DNA of 64,000 nt, taken from positions 51,158-115,157 of the forward strand of contig JAHWIK010000022.1 of NCBI GenBank assembly GCA_019322485.1. The letters are read 5' to 3'. The stretch is from Candidatus Woesearchaeota archaeon. Lineage in GTDB: Archaea; Nanobdellota; Nanobdellia; Woesearchaeales; JAHWIC01. Below the pieces are notes generated by a model. That model was given only the letters and a program-made list of their open reading frames with translations. It searched no databases and was not told where the DNA came from. The translations under genes were made by a program, and so were the position numbers. Positions within the stretch are counted from its first letter, which is position 1. Every line of letters starts with the position of its first letter. This document shows positions 53,954 to 62,641 of the stretch, piece after piece.

Positions 53954-54649
53954 TTACCTTATATCAGCATCCTGGCTGTAGCCACGCCTTTCCCAATACC
54001 CTCGGTAACTGGGGTCATCACTTAGTTCTATATGAGTAATCCATTTTACCCACTTGTAACCAGCTTTATCCTCAGCCACTAACTGGAATGGAAAGCCATT
54101 CTCAGGCGGCAGAGTAACATTATTCTGCTTGTATGCAAGCAGGATATTATTATCTAATATATAATCAAGCGGCAGTGAGCTTGAATACCCATCATAGGCA
54201 TAGAATACAACTGTATTTGCTTCTGGATTAACACCAACCTCATCAAACAAATCCTTTAGCAGAATACCTTCCCAGAGAAGCTTTACATCCCACCCTTCAA
54301 CACAATATAAAGTAATAACCTTTGAGTATTTTTGATGCTCTAAAACCTCTTCATAAGCGTATTCCTTAGATTCCTCGACCAGCCCTTCAACCGTAAGTTT
54401 GTAATCATTGATGTCAATGAATTGAGGGCCTCTTATTGAGTTTTCTCTAAAGTCATTGACAGAATCAAGTCTTTCTCCTTCATACTCACGAATCTCAACA
54501 GCTTCAAGCACAATAGGTTCCTCCCTTTCTACAGAACGTTTCTCAGTTCCATTCCATTCAGGGCTTGCTTCTGTTGTAGCTTCTGGCTCAATCTCAGCGC
54601 AGCCACTAATAAGAATTATAACCACCAAAACAAAAATAATCCTTTTCAT
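53954..54649 (-). CDS. Molybdopterin-dependent oxidoreductase lipoprotein (sulfite-oxidase fold)
   Basis: 231 aa. Lipobox LISGC. The domain includes INDYKLTVEGLVEESKEYAY, the Mo-ligand Cys in VITLYCVEGWDVKLLWEGIL and GFPFQLVAEDKAGYKWVKW. This is the oxidoreductase molybdopterin-binding (YedY/MsrP-like) fold. No Tat motif is seen; export appears to be by the lipoprotein route. The cofactor would have to be made elsewhere, as no moa/moe genes are in the window. Confidence 0.88.
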   Translation of the reverse strand: MKRIIFVLVVIILISGCAEIEPEATTEASPEWNGTEKRSVEREEPIVLEAVEIREYEGERLDSVNDFRENSIRGPQFIDINDYKLTVEGLVEESKEYAYEEVLEHQKYSKVITLYCVEGWDVKLLWEGILLKDLFDEVGVNPEANTVVFYAYDGYSSSLPLDYILDNNILLAYKQNNVTLPPENGFPFQLVAEDKAGYKWVKWITHIELSDDPSYRGYWERRGYSQDADIR

Positions 54650-54689
54650 CTAACCTCTTTTTACATGGGCAGATTAGCTCTAAGCCCCC

Positions 54690-55208
54690 TTATCTCAGCC
54701 TTTCTTCTGAAAGCTGCAGATGGTCAGTTTCAACCTCAACAAAAGCCTCAAAAATCTGCTTCACACGTTCGTTCTCAGACTCTGCAGCAGCTTTTTTGTA
54801 GAATTCAATAGCTCTTGTCTCACGGGCATGCGAATCCTCTAGGTCTGCTTTATACTCGTCAGAACAAGGGTCATCTCCTTTTGGCAGGCTGTCAAGCTTC
54901 AATATCTTTTTCCAAACACTTGCGTGCTCTGCTTCAACTTTACCAAGAGCCTTGAACAGTTTCTGGCCCTCAAGTTCTTTTACTTTATTTGCAGCACAGA
55001 AGTAAAATGTCGTATTGCTAACCTCTACTTGCAAAGCATGCTCTGCATTTGCTTTGTCTTTTTCATTCAATTCTACATCAAAGTTTACTTTTGCATCTTT
55101 GAATTCTTTGATGAACTTCTTCTTTGCACCGCAGAAAGGGCAGTTTGCAGGAGCCTCATCACCTATGTATGGGTCTCCGCAAATCTCACATCTCCAAAGT
55201 TTTACCAT
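54690..55208 (-). CDS. Reverse rubrerythrin (N-terminal rubredoxin domain)
   Basis: 172 aa. Residues 1-35 hold the rubredoxin-like domain (WRCEICGDPYIGDEAP, NCPFCGAKK, four Cys), ahead of the di-iron four-helix bundle (HALQVEVSNTTFYF, KVEAEHASVWKKILK, HARETRAIEFYKKA, VEVETDHLQLSEE). This order is reversed compared with classic rubrerythrin, as in clostridial revRbr. Ribosome binding site GAGGTGAG. Peroxide/oxygen reduction. Confidence 0.93.
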   Translation of the reverse strand: MVKLWRCEICGDPYIGDEAPANCPFCGAKKKFIKEFKDAKVNFDVELNEKDKANAEHALQVEVSNTTFYFCAANKVKELEGQKLFKALGKVEAEHASVWKKILKLDSLPKGDDPCSDEYKADLEDSHARETRAIEFYKKAAAESENERVKQIFEAFVEVETDHLQLSEERLR

Positions 55209-55226
55209 AAGCTCACCTCGTTTTTA

Positions 55227-55724
55227 TTACTCTACGTAAACCCATCCAAAGAAGATTGGGTCTACCAGCTTTATAATGGCATGTTTCCCGGTTTTTTCGA
55301 AAGTATAGGTATATGATTCTCCGCCATACAGCTTTGTATTGAATGTTCCTTTTGGACCGCTGATCATAATTGGCGCATCATAGTTGTTTGTCCAGGTAAC
55401 TGTCTCACCTACCCCAACGAATATCTCTTCAGGGTGGAATCTTCCTGAGGATATATTCATTTGAGCTGGTCCTGACTGCTGCTCTTCAGGCTCTTCTTCT
55501 GGTGGTTCTTCAGGAGGTGTTTCATCCTCTGGCTCCGGTTCAATTGGGGGTATTTCTTCAGGAGGCTCCTCAACCTGAGGCTCTGGTGGCGCTAGCGATT
55601 CTTCCTGCTTAGGCTCTGCAGTTTTCTCTGATTCTTGAGCTTCTGCAGGAGTTCTACTAACATTTACACCAACACAGCCGACTAAGAACATCAGCGTGAA
55701 TACAATCATAATTATTTTTTTCAT
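55227..55724 (-). CDS. Cupredoxin-like lipoprotein with Pro/Glu linker
   Basis: 165 aa from the ATG at 55724, with AAGGTGG upstream. A longer frame reaches into tRNA-Ser and is rejected. Lipobox LVGC; a long Pro/Glu linker (about residues 30-80); a C-terminal beta domain (INISSGRFHPEEIFVGVGE, VTWTNNYDAPIMISGPKG). The fold is like plastocyanin, but the usual His and Cys copper ligands of the first site are not present. It may therefore not bind copper. Confidence 0.75.
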   Translation of the reverse strand: MKKIIMIVFTLMFLVGCVGVNVSRTPAEAQESEKTAEPKQEESLAPPEPQVEEPPEEIPPIEPEPEDETPPEEPPEEEPEEQQSGPAQMNISSGRFHPEEIFVGVGETVTWTNNYDAPIMISGPKGTFNTKLYGGESYTYTFEKTGKHAIIKLVDPIFFGWVYVE

Positions 55725-55748
55725 ATTACCACCTTTCTTGATCTTAAA

Positions 55749-55900
55749 CGCCGCGGCCCGGATTTTCAAGCTATAAGTCCTTGCGCACTTAACTGCGTTT
55801 GAACCGGGACATCCGTGAGGAAACAAGATTGCTCTTAACTGATTGCGAGCGTAACCAGTTGTTTCCAGTCTTGCGCAGTACCAGGTTGTGCCACCGCGGC
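55749..55900 (-). tRNA. tRNA-Ser (GGA) with anticodon-loop and T-loop introns
   Basis: Acceptor GCCGCGG/CCGCGGC, discriminator G. Anticodon stem CAAGA/TCTTG; anticodon GGA at 55864-55866. Intron 1 at 55830-55862 (33 nt) after position 37. The variable arm TCC-TCAC-GGA marks type II. T stem CCCGG/CCGGG encloses TTC, then 35 nt (55766-55800), then AAAT; splicing would give TTCAAAT. The first gene downstream (leftward) is the cupredoxin-like gene. Confidence 0.88.
55766..55800 (-). other. T-loop intron of tRNA-Ser (GGA)
   Basis: 35 nt starting AAACGCAGTTAAGTG and ending TTATAGCTTGA. It differs from the tRNA-Glu insert at only about five positions and one 1-nt gap. TTCAA/TTGAA pairing across the junctions is kept, with a weak AAGT/ACTT stem inside. 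Confidence 0.8.
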
Positions 55901-56032
55901 AATAGGAAAAGAGTTTATAATATTTATATTTAAAGGTTTGTTAAATATTAAGGAAGGGAAAGCTCCCGCTATAGTAGAACCCAAAATCTTCAAATCCAAA
56001 AAAATTAGAAACAGATTTTGTAATTCAAAGGT

Positions 56033-56227
56033 TTAGCTACTTTTTGACACATTAACAGCTTTTGGCCCTCTGTCTCCTTCTTCTACGTCAAATTCAACAG
56101 GGTCATTTTCATTTAGAGTTACGCCTTCTCCTAATGCAGTTTTATGCACGAAATACTCTTTTCCGTCTTCTCCAGCTATAAATCCAAATCCTTTTCCTAC
56201 ATTAAAGAATTTTACAGTTCCTTTCAT
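56033..56227 (-). CDS. Cold-shock domain protein (CspA-like)
   Basis: 64 aa. RNP1 GKGFGFI and RNP2-like YFVHKTAL. It binds single-stranded RNA/DNA. GGAGGTGAG precedes the ATG. CSD proteins are patchy in archaea and usually of bacterial origin. With the DEAD-box helicase (41581) it could form a cold response. Confidence 0.92.
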   Translation of the reverse strand: MKGTVKFFNVGKGFGFIAGEDGKEYFVHKTALGEGVTLNENDPVEFDVEEGDRGPKAVNVSKSS

Positions 56228-56258
56228 TTTCTCACCTCCATATAGTTGTTTTGTCTAT

Positions 56259-56567
56259 CTACTCGATCATCTCAATCTCAATATTAAGACCTTCAGGTAT
56301 CTGCACCCTCATAACCAGCCTTAAAGCACGCTCATTTAGGCCCAGGTCTATAAGTCTTTTGTGAATCCTCATCTCATAACGTTCCCAATTAGAAGTTCCG
56401 CCGCCATCAGGACCTTTCCTTGTGGCTACCTTGAGCTTTTTAGTAGGTAAGGGTATTGGACCGCGCATATCTACGCCAATCTTATCTGCAATATCCTTGA
56501 TTGCACCGCATACATCGTTTACCTTGGTTATATCAATGCTTGCTAATTTTATTCTTGCCTTTTGCAT
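56259..56567 (-). CDS. rps10: Ribosomal protein uS10
   Basis: 102 aa. ARIKLASIDITKVNDVCGAI, GPIPLPTKKLKVATRKGPDG and the C-terminal QIPEGLNIEIEMIE are typical archaeal S10. Downstream of the EF-1A gene on the same strand, the common archaeal order. Confidence 0.95.
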   Translation of the reverse strand: MQKARIKLASIDITKVNDVCGAIKDIADKIGVDMRGPIPLPTKKLKVATRKGPDGGGTSNWERYEMRIHKRLIDLGLNERALRLVMRVQIPEGLNIEIEMIE

Positions 56568-56639
56568 ACCTCACCTACCTCATGATAAGACTCAGTTCAC
56601 CATGATAAGGAACAAGTCCTCTATAAAAAGATAAAAAAA

Positions 56640-57923
56640 TTAAGTCTTTTTCACGAGTTCAATGCACATCCCAGCTGCAACAGTTGCACCTGAGTCTCTG
56701 ACTGCAAATCTTGACATCTGAGGGATGTCCTTCTGCTTCTCTATAACTAATGGTGTAGTAGGTTTTATCTTAACAATTGCTGCGTCGCCGTTCTTAACAA
56801 AGTCCGGGTTCTCTGCAACAACTTCACCAGTTGCTGGATTAAGCTTTTTCTCAATCGCAGTTATCTGACATGCAACCTGTGCTGTGTGTATATGGAAAAC
56901 AGGTGTGTAACCCACTGTTACAACACTTGGATGATTTAAGATAACAATCTGAGCAGTAAACTCACTTGCAATTGTTGGTGGATTGTCTTCGCTACCCAAT
57001 ACATCGCCTCTGGCAATATCCTTCTTGCCTATACCTCTGACGTTAAAGCCAACATTGTCACCAGGCTCTGCTTTTTGCAGCTGCTCATGGTGCATCTCTA
57101 TTGTCTTAACCTCTCCATGAACTCCTTTTCCTTCTCTGCCAGGCACAACAACAACCTTGTCACCAATCTTCATAACTCCAGTTTCAACTCTGCCGACAGG
57201 AACTACCCCTATACCTGTAATATTGTAAACATCCTGGATAGCAAGTCTTAATGGCAGGTCTGTTGGTTTCTCAGGCGGACTTATAGTGTCCATTGTTTCG
57301 AGCAAAGTACCTCCTTTCCACCATGCCATCTTGTCTGTTTTCTTAGCAACATTGTCGCCAGTCAAAGCGGCTACAGGCACAAAAGGAACCTTTGATGGGT
57401 CATAGCCAACTGTCTTCAATAATCCTGAAACAAGCTCTTTTAGTTTGTTGAACTTAGCTTCGTCATACTTGACAGCGTCCATCTTGTTTATTGCAACTAT
57501 CAGCTGATTTACCCCAAGTGTTCTAGCCAGGAAAACGTGCTCCTTTGTCTGCGGCTGCAGTTCAGGGTCAGTTCCAGATACAACAAGAACACCAGCATCT
57601 GCTTGTGATGCGCCTGTAATCATATTCTTGATAAAGTCCTTGTGGCCTGGAGCGTCGATTATTGTGAAGTAATATTTTGATGTCTCGAACTTCTTGTGAG
57701 CAAGGTCAATTGTAACTCCTCTTTCTCGCTCTTCTTTTAGGTTGTCCATAACGAAAGCAAACTCGAAGCCAGCCTTTCCAAGCTCTTGAGCCTTCTCCTT
57801 TAACTTTCTCATGGTTTGTTCATCGATAGCACCTGTATCGAATAGAAGTCTGCCTACATTAGTTGATTTACCTGCATCAACATGTCCAATGAATACCAAG
57901 TTTATGTGTGTTTTTTCAGCCAT
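56640..57923 (-). CDS. tuf: Elongation factor 1A
   Basis: 427 aa. GTPase motifs GHVDAGKS (G1), DAPGHKDF (G3) and NKMD (G4), with a standard three-domain length. It delivers aminoacyl-tRNA. GGAGGGTTTAATATG marks the start. The uS10 gene follows 72 nt downstream. Confidence 0.97.
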   Translation of the reverse strand: MAEKTHINLVFIGHVDAGKSTNVGRLLFDTGAIDEQTMRKLKEKAQELGKAGFEFAFVMDNLKEERERGVTIDLAHKKFETSKYYFTIIDAPGHKDFIKNMITGASQADAGVLVVSGTDPELQPQTKEHVFLARTLGVNQLIVAINKMDAVKYDEAKFNKLKELVSGLLKTVGYDPSKVPFVPVAALTGDNVAKKTDKMAWWKGGTLLETMDTISPPEKPTDLPLRLAIQDVYNITGIGVVPVGRVETGVMKIGDKVVVVPGREGKGVHGEVKTIEMHHEQLQKAEPGDNVGFNVRGIGKKDIARGDVLGSEDNPPTIASEFTAQIVILNHPSVVTVGYTPVFHIHTAQVACQITAIEKKLNPATGEVVAENPDFVKNGDAAIVKIKPTTPLVIEKQKDIPQMSRFAVRDSGATVAAGMCIELVKKT

Positions 57924-58012
57924 ATTAAACCCTCCTAATTTTTCTTTTTTTAGTGTAATTCCACGAATGGGAATTTAATAAGTATTTATAAATGTTATGC
58001 TTATAAGCTCCT

Positions 58013-60193
58013 CTAAACTCCGACTTGAGCCTCAGTCAATCCCTTCCTGCTGCGAATCTGTTTTATTACCCTTTCCTGGAGCTCATGAGGAAGTCTTTCA
58101 AACATCTGGTCAACTAAAAATGAGGAACCTCTGCCGCCAGTAGCTGAGCGCAGGTCTGAACTCCATCCAAACATCTCACCAACCGGCATCTTTGCTTTTA
58201 CTATAACTAATGCGCCTTCTTGCTGCATATCAAGCAGCTGGCCTCTTTTGTTCTGAATCAGCTTTGAGATATCTCCCATATAGTCGGCAGGCGCCTCTAT
58301 CTGAAGTATCTGCAGCGGCTCGTATATCAAAGGGCCTGCAGTCATTAGTGCCCCTCTTATTCCCTCTCTTACAGCAGGATAAACCTGCGCAGGACCCCTG
58401 TGGATTGCATCTTCATGCAATTTCATGTCTGTAACAGTCACCTTGACTCCAACGCAAGGGTCTCTTGCCAAGGGGCCTGAGTTCATGACATCCCTGAACA
58501 TATCAAGGACCATTTCCATTACCTCTCCGCCATGAACTAATCCACGAGTTCCGTCAAAAAACATGTTTCCATTGTAAATCTCTTTAAGCTTTAGTGCTTC
58601 TTTTGATTCCATTCCCAATTCAACAAGCTTGTCCCTTATCACCAAGTCTTTTTTCTTTATCCTTATTTGAGGAAGGTCTTTTGATTTGATTGCCTTGTAT
58701 ATGCCCTCATTCAAAGGCTCAGCTATAAAATAGAACTTATTGTGCTTGTTTGGTGTTTTTCCTTCTACTTCCTGTGATTTCTTGGTTATGGCTTCCCTGT
58801 AAACAACAATTGGAGGACTTGTTTTGACCTCGACTCCTTTTTCTGATTTGATTCTGTTCTCAATAACCTCTAAATGAAGCTCGCCCATGCCATGCATTAG
58901 GTGTTCGCCTGTCTCCTCGTCAATCTCTATCTTTATTGTAGGGTCCTCTTTACCAACCATTCTAAGAACCTCAATAAGCTTTGGCAAGTCAGAAGGCTTT
59001 TTGGCTTCAATTGCCTTTGTAATAACAGGGTCAAAGATATGTGTTATCTCCTCAAAAGGTTCAGTTTGTGTCAGGGTTACTGTCTCTCCTGCAAATGATT
59101 TTATTCCGCTGATGCCTATAATATTCCCGGCTGGAACATTATCAACTATCTCGCGCTTTGCGCCATTATAGATAAAGACCTGCTGCACCCTGGAGGTTTG
59201 TTTCCCCCTGTTCAGGTAAACCTCTGTGCCTTTTTTCATGGTTCCTGAAAATAACCTGCCGCCAGAGATTTCCCCTGCCTGAGGGTCAACGACAATCTTT
59301 GTAACAATAAAGAACAAAGGCCCATCTTTGTTGCAGCTTGTTAGTGATTTTCCTTCCTCACTATCAATCTCACCATGCCAGATCTTGGGGATTCTATATT
59401 TTTGAGCTTCAACAGGATTTGGATGGTGCTTTATTACAATATCAAGAATAACCTTGTGGATTGGTGCTTTCTTCGCAAGCTCCTTTACAGCATCCTCATT
59501 ACCTCCCTTGTAGGCATCTATTACATCCTTGAATGTGATTCCTGTCTTTTTCATGTAGGGCAGCGACAAAGCCCAGTTATGGAAAGCAGAGCCAAAAGCA
59601 ACATGACCCTCCTGTACATTAACCTGCCACTTTTCCTTGTACTCTTCAGGGGCTATATCCTTGATAAGCCTGTTAACATGGCCTATTATTTTTATAAACC
59701 TCTCCTGCATCTTCTCTGGTGTTAACTCCAGCTCTTTGATTAACCTATCAACCTTATTTATGAAAAGAACCGGCTTTACGTTTTCCCTCAAAGCCTGCCT
59801 CACGACAGTCTCTGTTTGCGGCATTACTCCCTCAACAGCGCAGCATAGGATTATTGTGCCGTCAACTGCACGCATTGCCCTGGTAACGTCGCCTCCAAAA
59901 TCAACGTGGCCTGGTGTGTCCAACAAATTAATAAGATATTCCTTTCCTTCAAAGTCATGCACCATTGAAACAGAAGCAGTATCTATAGTGATGCCTCTTG
60001 CTGCCTCATCCTCATGAAAATCAAGCGCTAATTGTTTTCCTGCCAGCTCCTCTGACATCATGCCTGCTCCTGCAAGCAGATTATCGGAGAATGTTGTCTT
60101 CCCGTGGTCAATATGCGCAGATGTACAGATATTTCTTATCTGCTCGGGATTTTTCATAATCCTTTGTACCTTATCAGCCATTCGTTCTGCCAT
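58013..60193 (-). CDS. fusA: Elongation factor 2
   Basis: 726 aa. ICTSAHIDHGKTTFSDNLLA (G1), DTPGHVDFGGD (G3) and FINKVDRLIKEL (G4). The C-terminal SDLRSATGGRGSSFLVD is the region where His is normally converted to diphthamide; here the loop reads GWSSDLRSATGGRG. I used the ATG at 60193, which has GTGAT upstream, over the GTG at 60202 that overlaps ndk. Ribosome translocation GTPase. Confidence 0.96.
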   Translation of the reverse strand: MAERMADKVQRIMKNPEQIRNICTSAHIDHGKTTFSDNLLAGAGMMSEELAGKQLALDFHEDEAARGITIDTASVSMVHDFEGKEYLINLLDTPGHVDFGGDVTRAMRAVDGTIILCCAVEGVMPQTETVVRQALRENVKPVLFINKVDRLIKELELTPEKMQERFIKIIGHVNRLIKDIAPEEYKEKWQVNVQEGHVAFGSAFHNWALSLPYMKKTGITFKDVIDAYKGGNEDAVKELAKKAPIHKVILDIVIKHHPNPVEAQKYRIPKIWHGEIDSEEGKSLTSCNKDGPLFFIVTKIVVDPQAGEISGGRLFSGTMKKGTEVYLNRGKQTSRVQQVFIYNGAKREIVDNVPAGNIIGISGIKSFAGETVTLTQTEPFEEITHIFDPVITKAIEAKKPSDLPKLIEVLRMVGKEDPTIKIEIDEETGEHLMHGMGELHLEVIENRIKSEKGVEVKTSPPIVVYREAITKKSQEVEGKTPNKHNKFYFIAEPLNEGIYKAIKSKDLPQIRIKKKDLVIRDKLVELGMESKEALKLKEIYNGNMFFDGTRGLVHGGEVMEMVLDMFRDVMNSGPLARDPCVGVKVTVTDMKLHEDAIHRGPAQVYPAVREGIRGALMTAGPLIYEPLQILQIEAPADYMGDISKLIQNKRGQLLDMQQEGALVIVKAKMPVGEMFGWSSDLRSATGGRGSSFLVDQMFERLPHELQERVIKQIRSRKGLTEAQVGV

Positions 60194-60198
60194 TTTAA

Positions 60199-60708
60199 TC
60201 ACTTATTCTTTTTCCAGAAATATTCCAGTTTTTTACCTTCTCTTGAGTCGATTGGATATATCGTCTCAACAAGCTCGTCCGGCCTGAACCAGAGCTTAAT
60301 CTCACGCTCAGCCTCTTTTGCATTTTCAGACGCATGAACAACATTCTCAAATACCCCTCTTGTGGTTATTCTTCCATATTTTCCCCTTATTGATATAGGC
60401 TCTGCTTTTTCCGGGTTTGTGGCGCCTACCACATCTCTTACCTTTTTACATGCATCCTGGCCATGATAGACTAATGCAAGGACCCTTCTTGTATGATACT
60501 CGCCCATTATATACTTGATAAGCTCGCCAAAGAACTTCTCCTCCTTTAAGTGCTGGTAATGTTCTTCTGCAAGCTCCTGGGTAACCTCGACTATCTTTGC
60601 CCCCACAATAATCAATTCAGTTTTTGAGAGCATACTCAGGATATCTCCTGTAAGGGATTTCTTCAGCCCATCCGGTTTTATCAGGACAAGGCACTGCTCC
60701 TCTTTCAT
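60199..60708 (-). CDS. ndk: Nucleoside diphosphate kinase
   Basis: 169 aa. CLVLIKPDGLKKSLTGDILS opens the fold. The canonical active-site segment NxxHGSDS is here VVHASENAKEAEREIKLWF, with the phosphate-accepting His in VHASEN. C-terminal extension (RPDELVETIYPIDSREGKKL), so longer than the usual 150 aa. Its ATG overlaps the eL24 stop (ATGA). Confidence 0.93.
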   Translation of the reverse strand: MKEEQCLVLIKPDGLKKSLTGDILSMLSKTELIIVGAKIVEVTQELAEEHYQHLKEEKFFGELIKYIMGEYHTRRVLALVYHGQDACKKVRDVVGATNPEKAEPISIRGKYGRITTRGVFENVVHASENAKEAEREIKLWFRPDELVETIYPIDSREGKKLEYFWKKNK

Positions 60709-60875
60709 TTCTCATACCTCTTTGTCCACCTTGTTGTGATAGGCTTTCTCTTCAGCTTTAACATATTCTTCTCGCACTTTGATGAACAAAAATAAAGCAG
60801 TTTAGCGTCTTTCTGCACGTACATCTTGCCAGTGCCTTTCTTCAGGACTTCCCCGCAAAAGGTGCATTTTACCAT
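60705..60875 (-). CDS. rpl24e: Ribosomal protein eL24
   Basis: 56 aa, below usual ORF cut-offs. Zinc-finger CTFCGEVL and YFCSSKCEKN (CxxC...CxxxC), with LKLKRKPITTRWTKRYEK after it. Stop TGA overlaps the ndk ATG. It belongs to the conserved archaeal run L7Ae-S28e-L24e-Ndk. Start ATG at 60875 is 1 nt after the eS28 stop region. Confidence 0.95.
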   Translation of the reverse strand: MVKCTFCGEVLKKGTGKMYVQKDAKLLYFCSSKCEKNMLKLKRKPITTRWTKRYEK

Positions 60876-60876
60876 T

Positions 60877-61188
60877 TTATGAGCTACCTCTTCCTGCCTT
60901 TGTCAGCTGCCTTGCTTCTATCTCTGTTTCTCTAAGCATTAGTATATCTCCTTTTTGCACAGGGCCTTTGACATTTCTCCTTAATATCTTGTTTTTGTCA
61001 CGGCCGTCTAGAATCTTGCATCTTACCTGTATGGCTTCTCCCCTTGTTCCAGTCCTGCCAACAACTTCCTCAACTTTGGCAGGAAACGCCATAGAGAATC
61101 TTACTGCTCCTTTCTTTTCTTCCTCTTTTTTTCCCCTGCGGGACCTATCCTGCCTTGGCTTCTCTGGCTTCTTTTGCTCTTCTGCCAT
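60877..61188 (-). CDS. rps28e: Ribosomal protein eS28 with charged N-terminal extension
   Basis: 103 aa. The S28e core starts near residue 33 ([20 protein letters not shown]) and ends [13 protein letters not shown]. The first about 32 residues ([20 protein letters not shown]) are an extra Lys/Arg/Glu tail; S28e is normally about 70 aa. An internal ATG at residue 33 could give the normal-size protein. Two nt downstream of eL8. Confidence 0.93.
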   Translation of the reverse strand: MAEEQKKPEKPRQDRSRRGKKEEEKKGAVRFSMAFPAKVEEVVGRTGTRGEAIQVRCKILDGRDKNKILRRNVKGPVQKGDILMLRETEIEARQLTKAGRGSS

Positions 61189-61190
61189 TT

Positions 61191-61670
61191 TTATTCCTTC
61201 TTCTCAGGCTCGTCCTTGGCTTCCTTTTTTTCTGCTTTTTCTTTCTTAGGCTCTTTCTTCTCTTCTTTTGGTTTCTCTTCCTTCTTTTCCTCAGGCTTTT
61301 CTTCCTTCGGAGCTTCTTCTTTCTTAGGCGCTTCTTTTCCAGCTTCTGCTTTAGCAGTCAGTTCCTTTACTATTGACCTTGCCTCCCCTTCCTGGACTAT
61401 TGCTATGCTGCTTGTGCTAAGGTCTAGGCCAGCAGCTGCACCCAGCTCTTCCCTGCTGGGAACCTCCACACAGACTATACCTTTTTCTTTGCAAAGAATA
61501 GGTATATGCATTATAATTTCTGGCGGAGTAACATCCTTGGCAACAATAACCAATTTAGCTGCTCCTGTCTCTATTGCCTTTGTTGTTTCATTAGTACCCT
61601 TCCTAAGCTTGCCTGTAGCTTTTGCTACTTCAACAGCTTCATATATCTTATCAATTTCTTTATCAACCAT
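61191..61670 (-). CDS. rpl7ae: Ribosomal protein eL8/L7Ae with Lys/Glu-rich tail
   Basis: 159 aa. The kink-turn binder core (1-115): [40 protein letters not shown] and [13 protein letters not shown]. It also takes part in C/D and H/ACA RNPs and RNase P. Residues about 115-159 are an added Lys/Glu/Pro tail. First gene of the L7Ae-S28e-L24e-Ndk operon. Confidence 0.95.
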   Translation of the reverse strand: MVDKEIDKIYEAVEVAKATGKLRKGTNETTKAIETGAAKLVIVAKDVTPPEIIMHIPILCKEKGIVCVEVPSREELGAAAGLDLSTSSIAIVQEGEARSIVKELTAKAEAGKEAPKKEEAPKEEKPEEKKEEKPKEEKKEPKKEKAEKKEAKDEPEKKE

Positions 61671-61807
61671 TTTAATCCTCCTCGAGGTTACAAATATAAG
61701 ATTTTGCTACCTCAATCCCCTCCCTTAACAGGGAAGATCATCAATCATTGGTATAGGTGAGAAACTAGGGTCTATTTTTAAGCTTTTCGATAAAAATAGG
61801 GTTGAAA

Positions 61808-62542
61808 TTAATTCTTACTCTGATAGTCCTTTATAGCCTTCATCAGATTATCCTTGTCAAAATCAGGCCAGTTTTTCTCGCTAAAATGCACATGGGAATG
61901 GGCAGAGTCCCACAACAATAAGCCGGCAGTTGTTCTTTCCTTGCCGTTCTTTATTATTATATCCGGCGGAAGAAAATAAGAGGAGTACAGGTTTTCCTTA
62001 ATCAGCTCTGCATTAATTGCTTCAGGGCTTAGCTTATCTGCGCTGATTTGCCTGGCAACAAGCTTGCATGCATCAACTATCTCCTCATTGCCGTCGTAAT
62101 TTATACAGAAATTCACAAAGAAACTGTCATAATCCCTTGTTTCGTCAAGCGCTCCCTTTATTGCATCAACAAGGCGGCTTGGGAGGTCGTACCATTTCCC
62201 GAGAATAGATATCTTTATTTTATTCTCATGTATAAGCTTATTGCCAACAAGACCCTCAAACAAGACAGTAACAGCACTAACAACCTGCGTGAATATCTCA
62301 GGCTTTTTTTTGGTTTCTTCAGCCATTAGGTAGAAAGTAATTATAGGTATCTTCTGGTTTATCTGAACCTCCATTGCATTGTTAATGATTGCAAAGCTTT
62401 TTTTGAAGGCTTCCTCAAAGGTAACCTCGTGCTTAATAGCCCACGAAGTAGTGCCGTTTGTAGTTATCGCTATATGTTTCGGGGATTTGAGAGCTATCCC
62501 AGCTTCTTTCTCCTTTTTAAGAATTCTAAAGCGCTCAAGCAT
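61808..62542 (-). CDS. Divergent cis-prenyltransferase (UppS family)
   Basis: 244 aa. C-terminal family motifs are kept: INYDGNEEIVDACKLVARQ, KNGKERTTAGLLLWDSAHS and VHFSEKNWPDF. The catalytic loop, canonical (I)MDGNGRWA, reads HIAITTNGTTSWAIK, so the Asp that starts allylic diphosphate reaction is replaced. This looks like a non-catalytic or altered subunit, as with eukaryotic NgBR, although residual function cannot be excluded. Makes or helps to make the polyprenyl lipid carrier for glycosylation. Confidence 0.82.
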   Translation of the reverse strand: MLERFRILKKEKEAGIALKSPKHIAITTNGTTSWAIKHEVTFEEAFKKSFAIINNAMEVQINQKIPIITFYLMAEETKKKPEIFTQVVSAVTVLFEGLVGNKLIHENKIKISILGKWYDLPSRLVDAIKGALDETRDYDSFFVNFCINYDGNEEIVDACKLVARQISADKLSPEAINAELIKENLYSSYFLPPDIIIKNGKERTTAGLLLWDSAHSHVHFSEKNWPDFDKDNLMKAIKDYQSKN

Positions 62543-62641
62543 GGTTTTACTATTTAAGAGTAAAGGTTTAGGGCTTTATAAAGATTGTTGTTTCCGGAAT
62601 AAAAAGTAATATTTATATAAACCAGTCGGTTCTCTAGAAGA

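Noticed and set aside
55725..55826. N-terminal 34 codons of the long frame leading into the cupredoxin-like gene
   Set aside because: They read through the 3' part of tRNA-Ser (GGA). The ATG at 55724 has a strong ribosome binding site and a lipoprotein signal directly after it.
61174..61728. Long plus-strand frame with Ser/Phe-rich product
   Set aside because: Antisense shadow of the Lys/Glu-rich tail of eL8.
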